This document shows positions 46,301-57,383 of a stretch of 64,000 nt of DNA, in pieces (position 1 is the stretch's first letter; each line of letters begins with the position of its first letter). The DNA comes from Ilyobacter polytropus DSM 2926 (GTDB lineage Bacteria > Fusobacteriota > Fusobacteriia > Fusobacteriales > Fusobacteriaceae). The translations under genes and the position numbers were made by a program. The notes beneath the pieces were generated by a model, which ran no database searches, was not told the DNA's origin, and was given only the letters and a program-made list of their open reading frames with translations. Where the stretch lies: positions 744,001-808,000 of the forward strand of contig NC_014632.1 of assembly GCF_000165505.1 (NCBI RefSeq), read 5' to 3'.

Positions 46301-48713
46301 CACCCTTGATATTCCATATCTCTTGTGCATATTTGGCAATGGTATTGTCAGAGGAAAAGTGTCCTGACATCGCTATATTTACAAGACATTTTTTAGCCCA
46401 TTTATCCTTATTTTTATAAAGTTTTTCTATTTTTTCCTGGGCCTTTACATATTCTTTGAAATCTTTTAGAACAAAATAATAGTCATTCTTTTCTGTTAAC
46501 TCTTTGTATATTTCTCCAAACTCAGTTATAGAAACACCTAGAGTTCCATCAACTAAAGTTTCTACCAATTCTGCTATCTCTTGATTTTCTTTTAGGAAAT
46601 TTACTGAGTTGTATTTATGGGAACTATAGAATTTTAAAACCTCTTCTGATGTTAGACCGAAGATAATGATATTTTCATCACCGACTAGCTCTTTTATCTC
46701 TATATTTGCACCATCTAGAGTGGCTAGGGTTATGGCTCCGTTCATCATAAATTTCATATTTCCTGTTCCTGAGGCTTCTTTTGATGCGGTGGAAATTTGT
46801 TCACTTACATCAGCAGCAGGAATTATTTTTTCAGCCTTACTGACATTATAGTTGTCTATAAATACGACTTTAATCTTATCATTTACTTCAGGATCATTAT
46901 TTATAAGATCTCCCAGTGTATTGATAAGTTTTATTATTTTTTTGGCGAATACATATGCCGGTGCTGCTTTGGCACTGAAAATAAAAGTCCTTGGATAAAT
47001 ATCAAAGTTCTTATCGTTTTTCAGTTTTTTATACAAGTAGAGAATATGAAGACAGTTGAGGAGCTGTCGTTTATAGCCGTGGATTCTTTTTACATGAATG
47101 TCAAAAATAGAATCCGGGTCTACAACTATTTCTTTTTTATCAAAAATATATTTTGCAAGCTTCACCTTGTTTTCACGTTTTATATCCTCTATTTTGGATA
47201 AAACATCTTTATCTTTTTTAAAGATCATCATTTTTTCAAGATCTTTAGGATTTCTTACCCAGCTGTCCCCTATACAGTCGATAATAAGGTTCGTAAGGGC
47301 TCTGTTACTCTTTATAAGCCACCTTCTATGGGTTATACCGTTAGTTTTATTATTAAATTTTCCTGGGTAAAAATCATTAAAGTCCTTTAGCTCTTTTGTT
47401 TTAAGGATCTCAGTATGAAGTGCTGCCACTCCGTTTACAGAATGGCTTCCAACGATTGCAAGGTTGGCCATTTTTACCATTCCGTTTTCGATTATAGACA
47501 TTCTTCCGACTCTGTCCCAGTCTCCGTGTCTGGCAATAATCTCCTGACAAAACCTTCTATTTATCTCTTCTATAATCATAAATAATCTAGGGAGTAACCT
47601 TTTAAATCCAGAAGCCGGCCATTTCTCAAGAGCTTCAGCCATGATAGTGTGATTTGTATAGGCACAGACCTTTGTTGTTACGTCCCATGCCTCTTTCCAG
47701 TTAAGTTCATCTTCATCCATAAGTATTCTCATGAGCTCAGCCACTGCTAAGGCAGGGTGAGTGTCATTAATGTGTATTGCCACATAATCGTCTAAATGTT
47801 TAAAGTCAACTTTCACTTCTCTGTGATAATTCAAAATAGACTGAAGACTGGCACTTACAAAGAAATACTCTTGTTTTAGTCTAAGCTGTCTTCCGTTTTC
47901 TGTAGAATCATCAGGATAAAGAACTTGAGATATTAGTTCTGCAGTATATTTACCCTCTACTGACTGAAGATAGTTTCCGCTGTTAAAGTTCTGAAAATCA
48001 AATTCGTCTGTATCAGCCTCGGAACTCCATAACCTCAGTGTGTTGACAGTTTTATTTAAATATCCAGAAAGGGGTATATCGTATGGAACGGCTTTTACTG
48101 TATAGTAGTTTTCATGTACAGCCTCTAGCTCGTTACCCACTTCTTTCATATAGGCAGTTCCGCCAAATCTTATCTTTATACTCCTGTTTTCTTTTCTTAC
48201 CTCCCAAGGGTAGGGCTCTTTCAGCCAAGGATCTGGCATCTCTACCTGATAGCCATCCTTTATCTCTTGTCTAAACATACCGTATTTATATCTTATCCCA
48301 CAGCCATGTCCCGGAAGACCAAGGGCTGCAAGGGAATCCATAAAACAAGCAGCCAGCCTTCCTAGACCTCCGTTTCCAAGTCCTGCATCAGGCTCTACCT
48401 TTATCAGTAGGTCTAGATCCATTCCCATATCCTCTAAAGCTTCTTTTGCCAGATCTGATATTCCGAGATTGATTAGATTTTTTTCAAGAAGCTTACCAAT
48501 TAAGAATTCCATTGACAGATAATAAACTTGCTTTACTTTCTTATCTTTATACTGCTGATTGGTTTCAAACCAACCTTCAGACATATAGTCTCTTATTAGG
48601 TTGGAAAAAGCTATATATTTCTGAATATCAGAAGCATTTTTCAAATCTTTAGAGTAGAGGCTTTTTAATTTTAAAGCAAAGCCGTTTTTTATCATCTCTT
48701 TTGTAAATTCCAA
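46284..48713 (-). CDS. glgP: Glycogen/starch phosphorylase
   Basis: This PLP enzyme releases glucose 1-phosphate from glycogen. The PLP-lysine region EASGTGNMKFMMNGA and the GNGGLGRLAACFMDSLA segment are clear; length is about 810 aa. Two in-frame TTG codons are possible starts: 48722 directly abuts GGGGAG, while 48713 is about 9 nt from it, so I prefer 48713. It is the last gene of the glg operon, giving synthesis and breakdown enzymes on one transcript. Confidence 0.96.
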   Translation of the reverse strand: MEFTKEMIKNGFALKLKSLYSKDLKNASDIQKYIAFSNLIRDYMSEGWFETNQQYKDKKVKQVYYLSMEFLIGKLLEKNLINLGISDLAKEALEDMGMDLDLLIKVEPDAGLGNGGLGRLAACFMDSLAALGLPGHGCGIRYKYGMFRQEIKDGYQVEMPDPWLKEPYPWEVRKENRSIKIRFGGTAYMKEVGNELEAVHENYYTVKAVPYDIPLSGYLNKTVNTLRLWSSEADTDEFDFQNFNSGNYLQSVEGKYTAELISQVLYPDDSTENGRQLRLKQEYFFVSASLQSILNYHREVKVDFKHLDDYVAIHINDTHPALAVAELMRILMDEDELNWKEAWDVTTKVCAYTNHTIMAEALEKWPASGFKRLLPRLFMIIEEINRRFCQEIIARHGDWDRVGRMSIIENGMVKMANLAIVGSHSVNGVAALHTEILKTKELKDFNDFYPGKFNNKTNGITHRRWLIKSNRALTNLIIDCIGDSWVRNPKDLEKMMIFKKDKDVLSKIEDIKRENKVKLAKYIFDKKEIVVDPDSIFDIHVKRIHGYKRQLLNCLHILYLYKKLKNDKNFDIYPRTFIFSAKAAPAYVFAKKIIKLINTLGDLINNDPEVNDKIKVVFIDNYNVSKAEKIIPAADVSEQISTASKEASGTGNMKFMMNGAITLATLDGANIEIKELVGDENIIIFGLTSEEVLKFYSSHKYNSVNFLKENQEIAELVETLVDGTLGVSITEFGEIYKELTEKNDYYFVLKDFKEYVKAQEKIEKLYKNKDKWAKKCLVNIAMSGHFSSDNTIAKYAQEIWNIKGEKIGE

Positions 48714-48733
48714 TTCAACCAACTCCCCACGTG

Positions 48734-50164
48734 TTAACCCAATATTTCTTTGTAAAAAGATTTATAATTTTTTGCAGCATGACTCCAGCTATTCTTCTCA
48801 TTCATACCCCTAAGAATGAGTTCTTTCCATGCTTTTTTATTCTGATATACTTCTACAGCACATTTTATTGTATCCAACATTTCATGGGCATTGTAATTGG
48901 AAAAAGTAAATCCGGTTCCCTGTTTTTTCTTTGCGTTATAAGGCTTTACTGTATCTCTTAAGCCACCTGTCTCTCTTACCACAGGGACAGAACCATATCT
49001 CATTGCAATCATCTGAGAGAGTCCACAGGGTTCAAAAAGTGAAGGCATTAAAAACATGTCAGATGATGCGTATATTTTTTTTGCCATTGCATCATTGAAA
49101 GTAATGTTAGAAGACAGTTTAGACGGATAAACTTGTGAATAATACTCAAAGATATCCTCGTAATCCTGATCCCCTGTACCCAAAATGACTATTTGAAGGT
49201 CCATCTGTAGAAGTTCCTGAAGCACGTGAGTTATAAGGTCGATTCCTTTTTGTCTCACCAATCTTGTTATAATACCGATCATAGGAATATCCTCTGATAC
49301 AGTGAGGCCTAGTTCTTTTTGAAGTTCCAGCTTATTTTTAATTTTTTTATCTATTTTACTCTGGCTGAATTTAGTTGCGATATCTTTATCAGTCCTAGGA
49401 TTGAAAATATCATAGTCTATACCATTTACTATTCCAGAAAGCCTGCTGTCTATATGTCTAAATAATCCGTGAAGATTTTCTCCGTAAAATTCCATCTTTA
49501 TCTCTTCTGCATAGGTGCTGCTTACAGTGGATACATAGTCTGAATAATTTACTCCCCCTTTTAAGAAGGAGATAGCGTCAAAAAATTTCATAGAGTCCTC
49601 TCTAAAGTGGATATCATGTGAGAGTCCTAGAACATCATCTAGAGTTTCCATAGAAAAAATACCCTGATATTTTAGGTTATGTATAGTATAGAGGGTTTTT
49701 ACATTCTTATAGGTATCATTTCTCTGAAGCTCTTTTAGATAGACAGGAGTAAGTCCTGAATGCCAGTCGTTGCAATGAATGAGATCAGGCTCGAATTCCA
49801 TAACTTCTAAAGCAGCTAATACCGATTTTGAGAAGAAACCAAATCTTTCACAGTCATCAAACTCGCCATATACATTATCTCTCTTAAAATAATGCTCGTT
49901 ATCAACAAAATAATACTTAACTCCGTCGTATTCGAGCATATCTATCCCACAGTATTGATTTCTCCAGGAAAGCTTCACATATGTGTGTCCCAGATGCTTC
50001 ATTTTGCTCTTGTATTTATAGTCTATCGCCTTGTATTTAGGCAGGATCACTCTAATATCTACCCCGGTTTTTACGAGTGATTTTGGGAGAGAATGAGATA
50101 CGTCTCCCAGTCCTCCTGTTTTAATAAAAGGCCATGCTTCACCAGTTACGAATAATATTTTCAT
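48734..50164 (-). CDS. glgA: Glycogen synthase (ADP-glucose)
   Basis: This GT5 enzyme extends alpha-1,4-glucan from ADP-glucose. The ADP-glucose-binding KTGGLGDV (15-22) and the C-terminal PSLFEPCGLSQMIAMRYG signature are present. Length (476 aa) is normal. SD AAGGAGG precedes ATG 50164. It lies downstream of glgC and glgD, which supply its substrate. Confidence 0.97.
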   Translation of the reverse strand: MKILFVTGEAWPFIKTGGLGDVSHSLPKSLVKTGVDIRVILPKYKAIDYKYKSKMKHLGHTYVKLSWRNQYCGIDMLEYDGVKYYFVDNEHYFKRDNVYGEFDDCERFGFFSKSVLAALEVMEFEPDLIHCNDWHSGLTPVYLKELQRNDTYKNVKTLYTIHNLKYQGIFSMETLDDVLGLSHDIHFREDSMKFFDAISFLKGGVNYSDYVSTVSSTYAEEIKMEFYGENLHGLFRHIDSRLSGIVNGIDYDIFNPRTDKDIATKFSQSKIDKKIKNKLELQKELGLTVSEDIPMIGIITRLVRQKGIDLITHVLQELLQMDLQIVILGTGDQDYEDIFEYYSQVYPSKLSSNITFNDAMAKKIYASSDMFLMPSLFEPCGLSQMIAMRYGSVPVVRETGGLRDTVKPYNAKKKQGTGFTFSNYNAHEMLDTIKCAVEVYQNKKAWKELILRGMNEKNSWSHAAKNYKSFYKEILG

Positions 50165-50188
50165 ATTAGTTTTTCCTCCTTCCTCTAT

Positions 50189-51346
50189 TTACATATCTTC
50201 TAGAGGCCAATAAAGTTCCTTGAATCGTTCTGAATTGATTCCTATTTTCTTTTCTATGACAAGAGGGAATTCCACTGAAGCTTTTAATTCCTCTCCTTCT
50301 GCTATTACTGTATTTTTATCAATTACGACATTTTTTAATTTTGAACCTTTTTTGATGGTGCAGTCTTGAAGGATTACACAATCTTCTATCTCAGTTCCTT
50401 CTTCAATTTTTACGTGTCTTGAGACGACACTGTTTTTAACCGTTCCCTCTATAGTACATCCGTTGGCAACAAGTGAATTTGTAACTTCCGACCCATTTTT
50501 AAATAAAGAAGGCGGAGTATCTTTTATCTTTGTAAGTATTTTTCCGTGTCTGAAGAATAGATCTCTTCTCACATCTAGATCAAGTACATCCATGTTAAAT
50601 TTGAAGTATTCCTTTGTAGAATTGATACATCGTAGATAACCTTCAAATTCAAGACCTTTCACTTTATATTTATTTACGTTTCTAGAGATTAGATCTTTGA
50701 ATGAAGTATAAGATCCATTTTGAGTTGCTTCACAGATCATTTTTATGAAGGTATCTTTTTTCATTATGAATCCCTCTAATGAGATTTTTTCCTCTTTTTT
50801 AAAATGAAGATTTTTTCCGATACCTTCTACATATCCGTCTTCATTTAGGTTTATTGTATCACATCCGTAAAAACTTACATCAGCATTTTTTACATTTTTA
50901 TAGATAATAGATATATCTGCTTCGCTTTCCTCATGTTCTTCGATGAATTTTTTAGCATCCATGCTGCACACCATGTAAGAGGAAGTTACAAAAACATGAT
51001 CCTGTTTACTTCTGTAAAAGTATTCTAAGTTGTTTTCTAAGATAGAAATGTCAGTACGGGATCCCTCTCCACCTGCAAAGTTGAAAAGAAACATTCCGTC
51101 TATTTTTCTGTCTAGATCCCAAGGTCCTCCGCTACCTAAGTGGTCTACTAAAGATCTACTGTTTTGCTTACCTACAAAGAGCCCTACATTTCTCAAACCT
51201 GCATTAACCATGTTTGAAAGTGCAAAGTCAATAACTCTATATCTTCCTCCTACTGGAGTGGAGGCTATATTTCTATTTTTAGTTAGCCCTCTTATATCGT
51301 CGTCTTTTTCCGTTAGGAGTATCATCGCCATATAGTTGTTTGTCAT
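50189..51346 (-). CDS. glgD: GlgD, glucose-1-phosphate adenylyltransferase-like regulatory subunit
   Basis: This 385-residue paralogue of GlgC has the nucleotidyltransferase fold and a C-terminal left-handed beta-helix. The N-terminal GGxGTRL pyrophosphorylase motif is replaced (MILLTEKDDDIRGLTKNR), so it is probably non-catalytic. In Firmicutes GlgD modulates GlgC. It follows glgC by 15 bp. Confidence 0.94.
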   Translation of the reverse strand: MTNNYMAMILLTEKDDDIRGLTKNRNIASTPVGGRYRVIDFALSNMVNAGLRNVGLFVGKQNSRSLVDHLGSGGPWDLDRKIDGMFLFNFAGGEGSRTDISILENNLEYFYRSKQDHVFVTSSYMVCSMDAKKFIEEHEESEADISIIYKNVKNADVSFYGCDTINLNEDGYVEGIGKNLHFKKEEKISLEGFIMKKDTFIKMICEATQNGSYTSFKDLISRNVNKYKVKGLEFEGYLRCINSTKEYFKFNMDVLDLDVRRDLFFRHGKILTKIKDTPPSLFKNGSEVTNSLVANGCTIEGTVKNSVVSRHVKIEEGTEIEDCVILQDCTIKKGSKLKNVVIDKNTVIAEGEELKASVEFPLVIEKKIGINSERFKELYWPLEDM

Positions 51347-51361
51347 TTTAAACCTCCCCCT

Positions 51362-52507
51362 TTATTTTATGATCTGATTTTTTTGGATGATTGTATTGTC
51401 TGGTATTACTTTTATTTCTATTCCGTCTCCTATAGAGGCATGATCATTGATCATTACATTTGATCCGACAATTGCTTTTTCTATAACTACGTTGTCCCCT
51501 ATAGCTGATTCAGACATAATAACAGAATTTTTTATTTTTGTATTTTTACCTATACATACTCCTCCGAATATAATGGAGTTTTCAACTTCTCCGTATATGT
51601 CACATCCTTCTACAATAAGGGAGTTTTTAATCTTAGCATTTTCACCTACGTATTTTGGGGGATATGCCTTTTGTGGTGAATATATTTTCCAATTTCTATC
51701 AAAAATATTTAGTTCATTGTCTGGATTTAAAAGATCCATATTTGCTTCCCATAGGCTGTCTATAGTTCCTACATCTTTCCAGTATCCTTCGTAAGGATAA
51801 GCCATCATTTTATGTCCGTCATTTAGCATTTTTGGGATTATATCTTTTCCGAAGTCATGACTAGAGTCTTTATTTTCTTCATCTTCTATCAAGAATTTTC
51901 TAAGAAGATCCCATCTGAAAATATATACTCCCATAGATGCTAGGGTACTCTTTGGATTTGCAGGTTTTTCTTCAAATTCATAAATAGAGTAATCTTCGTT
52001 TGTATTCATAATACCAAATCTCGAGGCCTCTTCCATTGAGACATTTATTACAGCTATAGAAGCATCTGCATTATTCTCCTTATGAAAATCAAGCATTTTA
52101 CTGTAATCCATCTTGTAAATATGGTCACCTGAAAGTATCAAAACATACTCAGGGTTGAATTTGTCGATATAGTTAATATTTTGATGGATGGCATGAGCTG
52201 TTCCCATGTACCAGTCTCCACCGTCCATACTTGTGTAAGGCTGAAGTACAGATACACCACCGTTTTGTCTGTCTAGATCCCAAGGGGCCCCTATACCGAT
52301 ATGATTATGTAGGGCAAAGGGTTCATATTGTGTGAGCACCCCAACAGTATCTATTGCCGAGTTAGAACAGTTACTTAGAGCGAAGTCTATTATTCTGTAC
52401 TTTCCTCCAAACGGCACAGCAGGTTTTGCTATTTTTTCTGTAAGAGACTTTAGTCGTGTACCTTGTCCCCCTGCAAGAATCATTGCTACTATTTCTTTTC
52501 TAGCCAT
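51362..52507 (-). CDS. glgC: Glucose-1-phosphate adenylyltransferase
   Basis: It makes ADP-glucose from ATP and glucose 1-phosphate, the committed step of glycogen synthesis. The catalytic motif [13 protein letters not shown] and [19 protein letters not shown] are intact. Length (381 aa) is normal. The start ATG 52507 overlaps the end of glgB by 8 bp, with GGGGGAAAA as ribosome site. Confidence 0.97.
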   Translation of the reverse strand: MARKEIVAMILAGGQGTRLKSLTEKIAKPAVPFGGKYRIIDFALSNCSNSAIDTVGVLTQYEPFALHNHIGIGAPWDLDRQNGGVSVLQPYTSMDGGDWYMGTAHAIHQNINYIDKFNPEYVLILSGDHIYKMDYSKMLDFHKENNADASIAVINVSMEEASRFGIMNTNEDYSIYEFEEKPANPKSTLASMGVYIFRWDLLRKFLIEDEENKDSSHDFGKDIIPKMLNDGHKMMAYPYEGYWKDVGTIDSLWEANMDLLNPDNELNIFDRNWKIYSPQKAYPPKYVGENAKIKNSLIVEGCDIYGEVENSIIFGGVCIGKNTKIKNSVIMSESAIGDNVVIEKAIVGSNVMINDHASIGDGIEIKVIPDNTIIQKNQIIK

Positions 52508-54458
52508 TGCTTTTCCCCCTTTTATTTAGTTGAGCTTTATAGAATACCGCTGATAGAGGCGGGATATCAATCATGATGCTGTATTTCATTTCATGCCATG
52601 GTTCCGGTGAAGGATGAAGTTCTTCATTATTTGTCATACCAGTACCTCCATATTCGTGAAGGTCGCTGTTGAATACCTCTTCGTATACTGCGAAGCGAGG
52701 CACTCCTAATCTATATCCTTTTTTAGAGACAGGTGTAAAATTGAATACACCTATTACAAAATCATCTTTGTCTTTACTCTTACGTATAAAAGAGATTATA
52801 CTCTCTTCATAATTTAAACAGTCTATCCATTGAAAACCGTCATGAGAACAGTCATTTTCCCAGAGAGCTTTTTCTTTTTTATAAAACAAGTTTAGAGCTC
52901 GGGTATACTTTTTCATCTCTTTATGTTTTGGATATTCCAAGAGATTCCAGTCGAGGTCTTCATAATATTTCCATTCGACAAACTGACCGAATTCCCCTCC
53001 CATAAACAGTAATTTTTTACCAGGATGAAGCATGGTATAGCCATAAAAAGCTCTTAAGTTGGAGAATTTTTCTTCATATGTACCTGGCATTTTGTCCAAT
53101 AATGACTTTTTACCGTGTACCACTTCATCGTGAGATAAGGGAAGTACGTAATTCTCTGAGAATGCATACATAAAGGAAAAGGTGATATAGTTGTGATGCC
53201 ACTTTCTGTATAGAGGGTCGAGCTCCATATAAGCGAGCATGTCGTTCATCCATCCCATATTCCATTTATATGTAAAACCTAGTCCTCCGACATAACCTGG
53301 TTTTGTCACAAGAGGCCATGCAGTAGATTCCTCAGCGGCGATATAAACCCCTGGATATTCCTCGAGAATTGATTTATTCAGTTCTCTCAAGAATTCTACG
53401 GCCCAAAGATTTTCATTTCCACCATGTTCGTTTTTTAGTTCTGGATGGTCACCTTTTTTACCGTAATCTAGATAGATCATATTTGCAACGGCATCTATAC
53501 GAAGACCGTCTATGTGAAACTCCCTTATCCAATAAAGGGCATTAGAGATAAGAAAACTCTTTACTTCGTTTCTAGAAAGGTCAAAGTTCGCAGTTCCCCA
53601 GTCATAATTCTCTCCTAAAAGTTCCCACTGGTATTCATAGGTTGGAGTCCCGTCGAATCTATATAAGGCGTGACTGTCTTTACAAAAATGCCCAGGAACC
53701 CAATCTAATATAACCCCTATATTTTTTTCATGCATCTTTTCTACAAAATACTTAAAGTCCTCAGGTGTTCCGTATCTGCTGGTTACAGAATAATAACCTG
53801 TCCCTTGATAACCCCAGGAAGCATCTAGGGGATATTCTGACACAGGCATTATTTCAATATGGGTGTATCCCATATATTTTACATATTTAGATAGTTCATC
53901 TGCGATCTCTCTAAAGTTATAAAAACACTCATGGTCAATCTCGATTATATTTGACGAATGATCAATATTTTTTATCTTATCTCCTGAGAGTTCTTTTTGC
54001 TTCCATGAACCTAAATGTAGTTCATAAATATTCATAGGACTCTCGTAATGATTGGTCTTTTTACGTTTTGTCAGCCATTTACTGTCTTGCCATTTGTATT
54101 TTTCTAGACCATATACTATAGATGCAGTATTAGGTCTTAGTTCAGAATAGAAAGCGTATGGATCACTTTTTTGAACCCTGTCTCCAAACTGAGTTTCTAT
54201 GTCAAATTTATAAATTTCACCCTTGGTGATTCCGTCTATTTCAAGTTCCCATATACCTTCGTTATTAATCTTTGACATGGGATTGGCAGAGGAATTCCAG
54301 TTGTTGAAATTTCCTATGACACTTACGGACTTTGCTCTAGGGGCCCAGACCCTGAAAAAAGTTCCATTTTTTGTAAGGTGTGCTCCCATATATTCATAGG
54401 TTCTTTTGTGTTCTCCTCTGTGAAAGAGGTATCGGTCTATTTCGGTTTTATTGCTCAT
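52500..54458 (-). CDS. glgB: 1,4-alpha-glucan branching enzyme
   Basis: This GH13 enzyme introduces alpha-1,6 branches. An N-terminal CBM48 domain (about 25-115, [21 protein letters not shown]) precedes the barrel with catalytic Asp in [11 protein letters not shown] and Glu in AAEESTAWP, and [14 protein letters not shown] chose ATG 54458 (652 aa) behind GAGGAGGT over an in-frame TTG at 54473. It is the first gene of glgBCDAP. Confidence 0.97.
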   Translation of the reverse strand: MSNKTEIDRYLFHRGEHKRTYEYMGAHLTKNGTFFRVWAPRAKSVSVIGNFNNWNSSANPMSKINNEGIWELEIDGITKGEIYKFDIETQFGDRVQKSDPYAFYSELRPNTASIVYGLEKYKWQDSKWLTKRKKTNHYESPMNIYELHLGSWKQKELSGDKIKNIDHSSNIIEIDHECFYNFREIADELSKYVKYMGYTHIEIMPVSEYPLDASWGYQGTGYYSVTSRYGTPEDFKYFVEKMHEKNIGVILDWVPGHFCKDSHALYRFDGTPTYEYQWELLGENYDWGTANFDLSRNEVKSFLISNALYWIREFHIDGLRIDAVANMIYLDYGKKGDHPELKNEHGGNENLWAVEFLRELNKSILEEYPGVYIAAEESTAWPLVTKPGYVGGLGFTYKWNMGWMNDMLAYMELDPLYRKWHHNYITFSFMYAFSENYVLPLSHDEVVHGKKSLLDKMPGTYEEKFSNLRAFYGYTMLHPGKKLLFMGGEFGQFVEWKYYEDLDWNLLEYPKHKEMKKYTRALNLFYKKEKALWENDCSHDGFQWIDCLNYEESIISFIRKSKDKDDFVIGVFNFTPVSKKGYRLGVPRFAVYEEVFNSDLHEYGGTGMTNNEELHPSPEPWHEMKYSIMIDIPPLSAVFYKAQLNKRGKSNG

Positions 54459-54902
54459 TGTACCTCCTCTCAATAAAAAATATGTCCTTTATATTAATAC
54501 TTCAAATTATTAATTTTCTTTTTATATTTTTTAGTTTTTTTTAACAGGGTTCATCTATGTATACCAAAATCACTAAATTCTTAATGTTTTTATATGAAAG
54601 AAGAGAAGATAAATTCTTCTCCTCTTTTAGTAAGTTAATGACAGTAAGTTTTTTAATTTTTTATTCATATAAAATTCAAAGAAAAAAATTATATTTTTTG
54701 AAAATGTTGTTTACAAGTATATCACCAATGGTATATTTAAATCAAATAGATATTTCTTAAAAAAAGGAACTTTTTATGGTTAAAAATTATTCGTTTTTGT
54801 CATGAAATATTTTGTTGAAAAAGTAAAACTAGATTTTATGGGATTTTGAATTGAAGATTAAAAAAACTAAACCAGTCAATGATAAAAAAAAACAGCCGAA
54901 AA
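54459..54902. other. Upstream region of the glg operon
   Basis: On the minus strand, TTGAAG and TATTTT spaced by 17 bp lie just upstream of the glgB ribosome site and could be its promoter. The rest is AT-rich with no recognisable gene. A 67-codon plus-strand frame at 54557 has low-complexity content and no ribosome site. A run of A at 54884-54890 belongs to the terminator of the next gene. Confidence 0.45.
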
Positions 54903-54916
54903 TTAATCCGGCTGTT
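54884..54916 (-). terminator. Terminator of the Spy-like gene and two-component operon
   Basis: The arms 54891-54898 (AACAGCCG) and 54909-54916 (CGGCTGTT) form a stem; the stop codon of the Spy-like gene lies in the loop and the minus-strand T run is at 54884-54890. Confidence 0.82.
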
Positions 54917-55274
54917 GATCTATGATTTTTCTTATACGGTTCATATAGTTCTCTTTTAACACTCTTCTCTCTCTTCTTAATTTTGTTGCTTCTTTCTGAA
55001 GCTGTTCAAATTTTTTCATGTCTGGTTCTTTAGAAAGCATACATTTATTCATTTCAGACCTCAAATCCCTCGCACGATTGTTTATTTCTGACTCTTTATT
55101 GACAAGCTCTGCTCTCAGCTCCATCACCTTCTCTTTTTGATCTGGAGTCAGATTATCATAGGAAACACCGGTTTTCATGTTTTTATGTTTCATTGGATTA
55201 TTATTGAAGGGAGCTGCATCAGCTGAGACTGCAAAGATTACAAGAATAAAAATCAAACTTAATTTTTTCATCAT
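54903..55274 (-). CDS. Spy/CpxP-like periplasmic protein
   Basis: A signal peptide (about 1-21, cleavage after ADA) is followed by a helical, charged domain with the family's LTPDQ motif (LTxxQ). Length (123 aa) is typical. Spy/CpxP proteins are periplasmic chaperones or stress modulators of Cpx-type systems. The gene overlaps the end of the histidine kinase by 4 bp, so it is translated together with it. One member of the same family is duplicated at 60302. Confidence 0.85.
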   Translation of the reverse strand: MMKKLSLIFILVIFAVSADAAPFNNNPMKHKNMKTGVSYDNLTPDQKEKVMELRAELVNKESEINNRARDLRSEMNKCMLSKEPDMKKFEQLQKEATKLRRERRVLKENYMNRIRKIIDQQPD

Positions 55275-56686
55275 ATCTCTACCTCCCCTCCTTCAAACCA
55301 GAAAAGCAAACCTTTTTCTACTTTTTCCACTCCATATCTATATCCGTGACTGCTCAGAATTTTTCTAACTATGGTCAGCCCAAGACCAGTGCCGCTGTCC
55401 CTTGTCCGGGATTTATCGACTCTGAAAAAAGGGACCCATAATTTTTCTAATTCATCTTCCTCTATATCACAGTTGTTAAAAATCTCAAATCTCATATTTT
55501 TATCGATTTTTTGGAGTTTGATATGTATAGAACCATTATCTGAAACATATTTTACAGCATTACTGATAAGGTTTCTTATTACCATAGAGATTTTATCGTG
55601 ATCCCCTAGGATTTGGCCATTCTCTAGTTCTGATTTTAAAGTGATAGATTTTTTATCCATAAGGAGCTTGTTTATGCTTATCTCTTTTTCTATTATCTCT
55701 TTTAGGTCTAGCTCTTCCATTGCAAAGTCTTCATAACCTCTTTCCAATTTTGAAAGAAACAGAAGTGATTTAACAAGCTTATCCATCTCTAAAACCTCAT
55801 CCTGTATGATCTCAAGATAAAAATTTCTTGTTTTTTCATCAGGAGCTATTCCGTCTCTTAATCCCTCAGTATAATTACTTATAACAGCTATGGGGGTTTT
55901 CAGCTCATGACTTACATTGGAGATAAACTCCTTTCTCATTTGGTCTATTGCTTTTTCTTTTTCTATATCTTTCAGAAGTATTTTATTTGCCTCTAGAAGT
56001 TTTTCTTTAGCAGAGTTGATCTCTAGAATGTTGCTTTCAAGGCTCTCTGACATCATATTTATACTTTCTCCCAAGTCGCCTATTTCATCCTTTGATTTTT
56101 TTGTGAACCTTTTTGAAAAATCAAATCTTGCAACTCTATGAGCAAGATTTTGTATTTCTATGAGAGGTTTGGTTATTCTGCCAGAAAAAACTTTGACTAA
56201 AATAATCCCCAGTATAAAAGCTATAAATATTATTTTTAAATGGTAAGCTGTTACTATGTCCATCTGCTCTTTTATAAAGTTTACAGGAACACCCACTACC
56301 AGAAGTCTTTTATTGTCGTATGCGGTAAATAGGACAAGAGTTTCCACTCTAAAAAATCTATCAATACTTTTTTTGTAAAAATAAGTTCCTGGATTCTTCA
56401 AAAGTCCCAAAATTTCCTCTTTTTTTGTCCCACTATCCTGAAGGAGTTCAGGTTCTATGAAATCAAAGGGAAATAAATCAACCCGAACACCGGTTTCTTG
56501 CTCAAGCTTTCCTATATCGATATCATAGCCTGATGTTTTTACATATTCAGAAACCTCTAGGAGTTTATCTTTTTTAACATTAAAATAATACTTTTCAAAA
56601 TGTATTTCACTGAAAAGATACAAAGATAAAGTTATTATTATCATTATCAGTGATAAAAGAAAAAATAATTTATTTTTTATGCTCAC
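55271..56686 (-). CDS. Sensor histidine kinase, CpxA/EnvZ-type
   Basis: This 471-residue kinase has a membrane helix (about 7-25), a periplasmic sensor domain (about 27-148), a second helix (about 150-168), HAMP (about 170-222), HisKA with the phospho-His in SHELKTP, and HATPase boxes (LISNAVKYVS, DSGTGLGLTI). The start is GTG 56686, directly after the regulator's stop codon, behind GAGGTG. With a regulator upstream and a Spy-like gene downstream, it most resembles a Cpx envelope-stress sensor; orthology to CpxA is not claimed. Confidence 0.93.
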   Translation of the reverse strand: MSIKNKLFFLLSLIMIIITLSLYLFSEIHFEKYYFNVKKDKLLEVSEYVKTSGYDIDIGKLEQETGVRVDLFPFDFIEPELLQDSGTKKEEILGLLKNPGTYFYKKSIDRFFRVETLVLFTAYDNKRLLVVGVPVNFIKEQMDIVTAYHLKIIFIAFILGIILVKVFSGRITKPLIEIQNLAHRVARFDFSKRFTKKSKDEIGDLGESINMMSESLESNILEINSAKEKLLEANKILLKDIEKEKAIDQMRKEFISNVSHELKTPIAVISNYTEGLRDGIAPDEKTRNFYLEIIQDEVLEMDKLVKSLLFLSKLERGYEDFAMEELDLKEIIEKEISINKLLMDKKSITLKSELENGQILGDHDKISMVIRNLISNAVKYVSDNGSIHIKLQKIDKNMRFEIFNNCDIEEDELEKLWVPFFRVDKSRTRDSGTGLGLTIVRKILSSHGYRYGVEKVEKGLLFWFEGGEVEI

Positions 56687-57346
56687 TTATGACACCTCAA
56701 ATTTATAGCCCACGCCTCTTACAGTTTCGATATATTCTCCGCCAAGTTTTTTTCTTATTCTTTTTATCTGGGAATCTACTGCCCTACGATCTCCCTCATA
56801 GTCATATCCCCACAGTGAAGTTATTATTTTTTCTCTACTTAATGCTATTCCTTTATTTATTACAAAATACAAAAGCATCTCATATTCTCTAGGAGACAGT
56901 TCTAAAATCTCTCCGTCTAGAGTAACAACGTGGCTGCTGTCATTTATGATTAGTTTTCCCATATTGATAATAGAGTCATTGTTATTTCTTCTCAAAAGAG
57001 CCTTTACCTTTGCCATTAAGATTTTAAGTGAAACAGGTTTGGTGACATATTCATCGGTCTTAAGTTTATACCCTTTTAATATATCATCTTCATCGCCCTT
57101 GGCGGTTAGCATTATTATAGGGACATTTTTCCTTTCGCTTCTGATCTCTCTGCAGACATCCCAGCCGTCTAATTTTGGCATCATGATATCTAGTATTACA
57201 AGGTCTATTTTGTTGTTAAAAAAAAACTCTATAGCTTGTTCGCCATCCTCAGCTTCTATGACGAGATATCCTTCTTTTTTTAAAAAGTCTGAAGCAATCC
57301 TTCTTAATTTCCAGTCGTCCTCTGCAAGGAGTATTTTTTTATCCAT
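56687..57346 (-). CDS. OmpR/PhoB-family response regulator, CpxR-like
   Basis: This 219-residue regulator has a receiver domain (acidic pair EDD near 9-11, phospho-Asp in LVILDIMMP, Lys in YVTKP) and a C-terminal winged helix (ELSPREYEMLLYFV, ETVRGVGYKF). I chose ATG 57346 after GGAGG over the in-frame TTG at 57358. OmpR-type regulators bind head-to-tail direct repeats with 10-11 bp period, exactly the type of repeat found upstream of 61012 and 63934, so it is a candidate regulator of those genes. Confidence 0.95.
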   Translation of the reverse strand: MDKKILLAEDDWKLRRIASDFLKKEGYLVIEAEDGEQAIEFFFNNKIDLVILDIMMPKLDGWDVCREIRSERKNVPIIMLTAKGDEDDILKGYKLKTDEYVTKPVSLKILMAKVKALLRRNNNDSIINMGKLIINDSSHVVTLDGEILELSPREYEMLLYFVINKGIALSREKIITSLWGYDYEGDRRAVDSQIKRIRKKLGGEYIETVRGVGYKFEVS

Positions 57347-57383
57347 ATTTTCCTCCAATTAAAATCTTTTTAAATATTTGATA

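Noticed and set aside
54557-54760. 67-codon plus-strand frame in the gap upstream of glgB
   Set aside because: No ribosome site, low-complexity hydrophobic and Lys-rich content in AT-rich DNA, no recognisable family.
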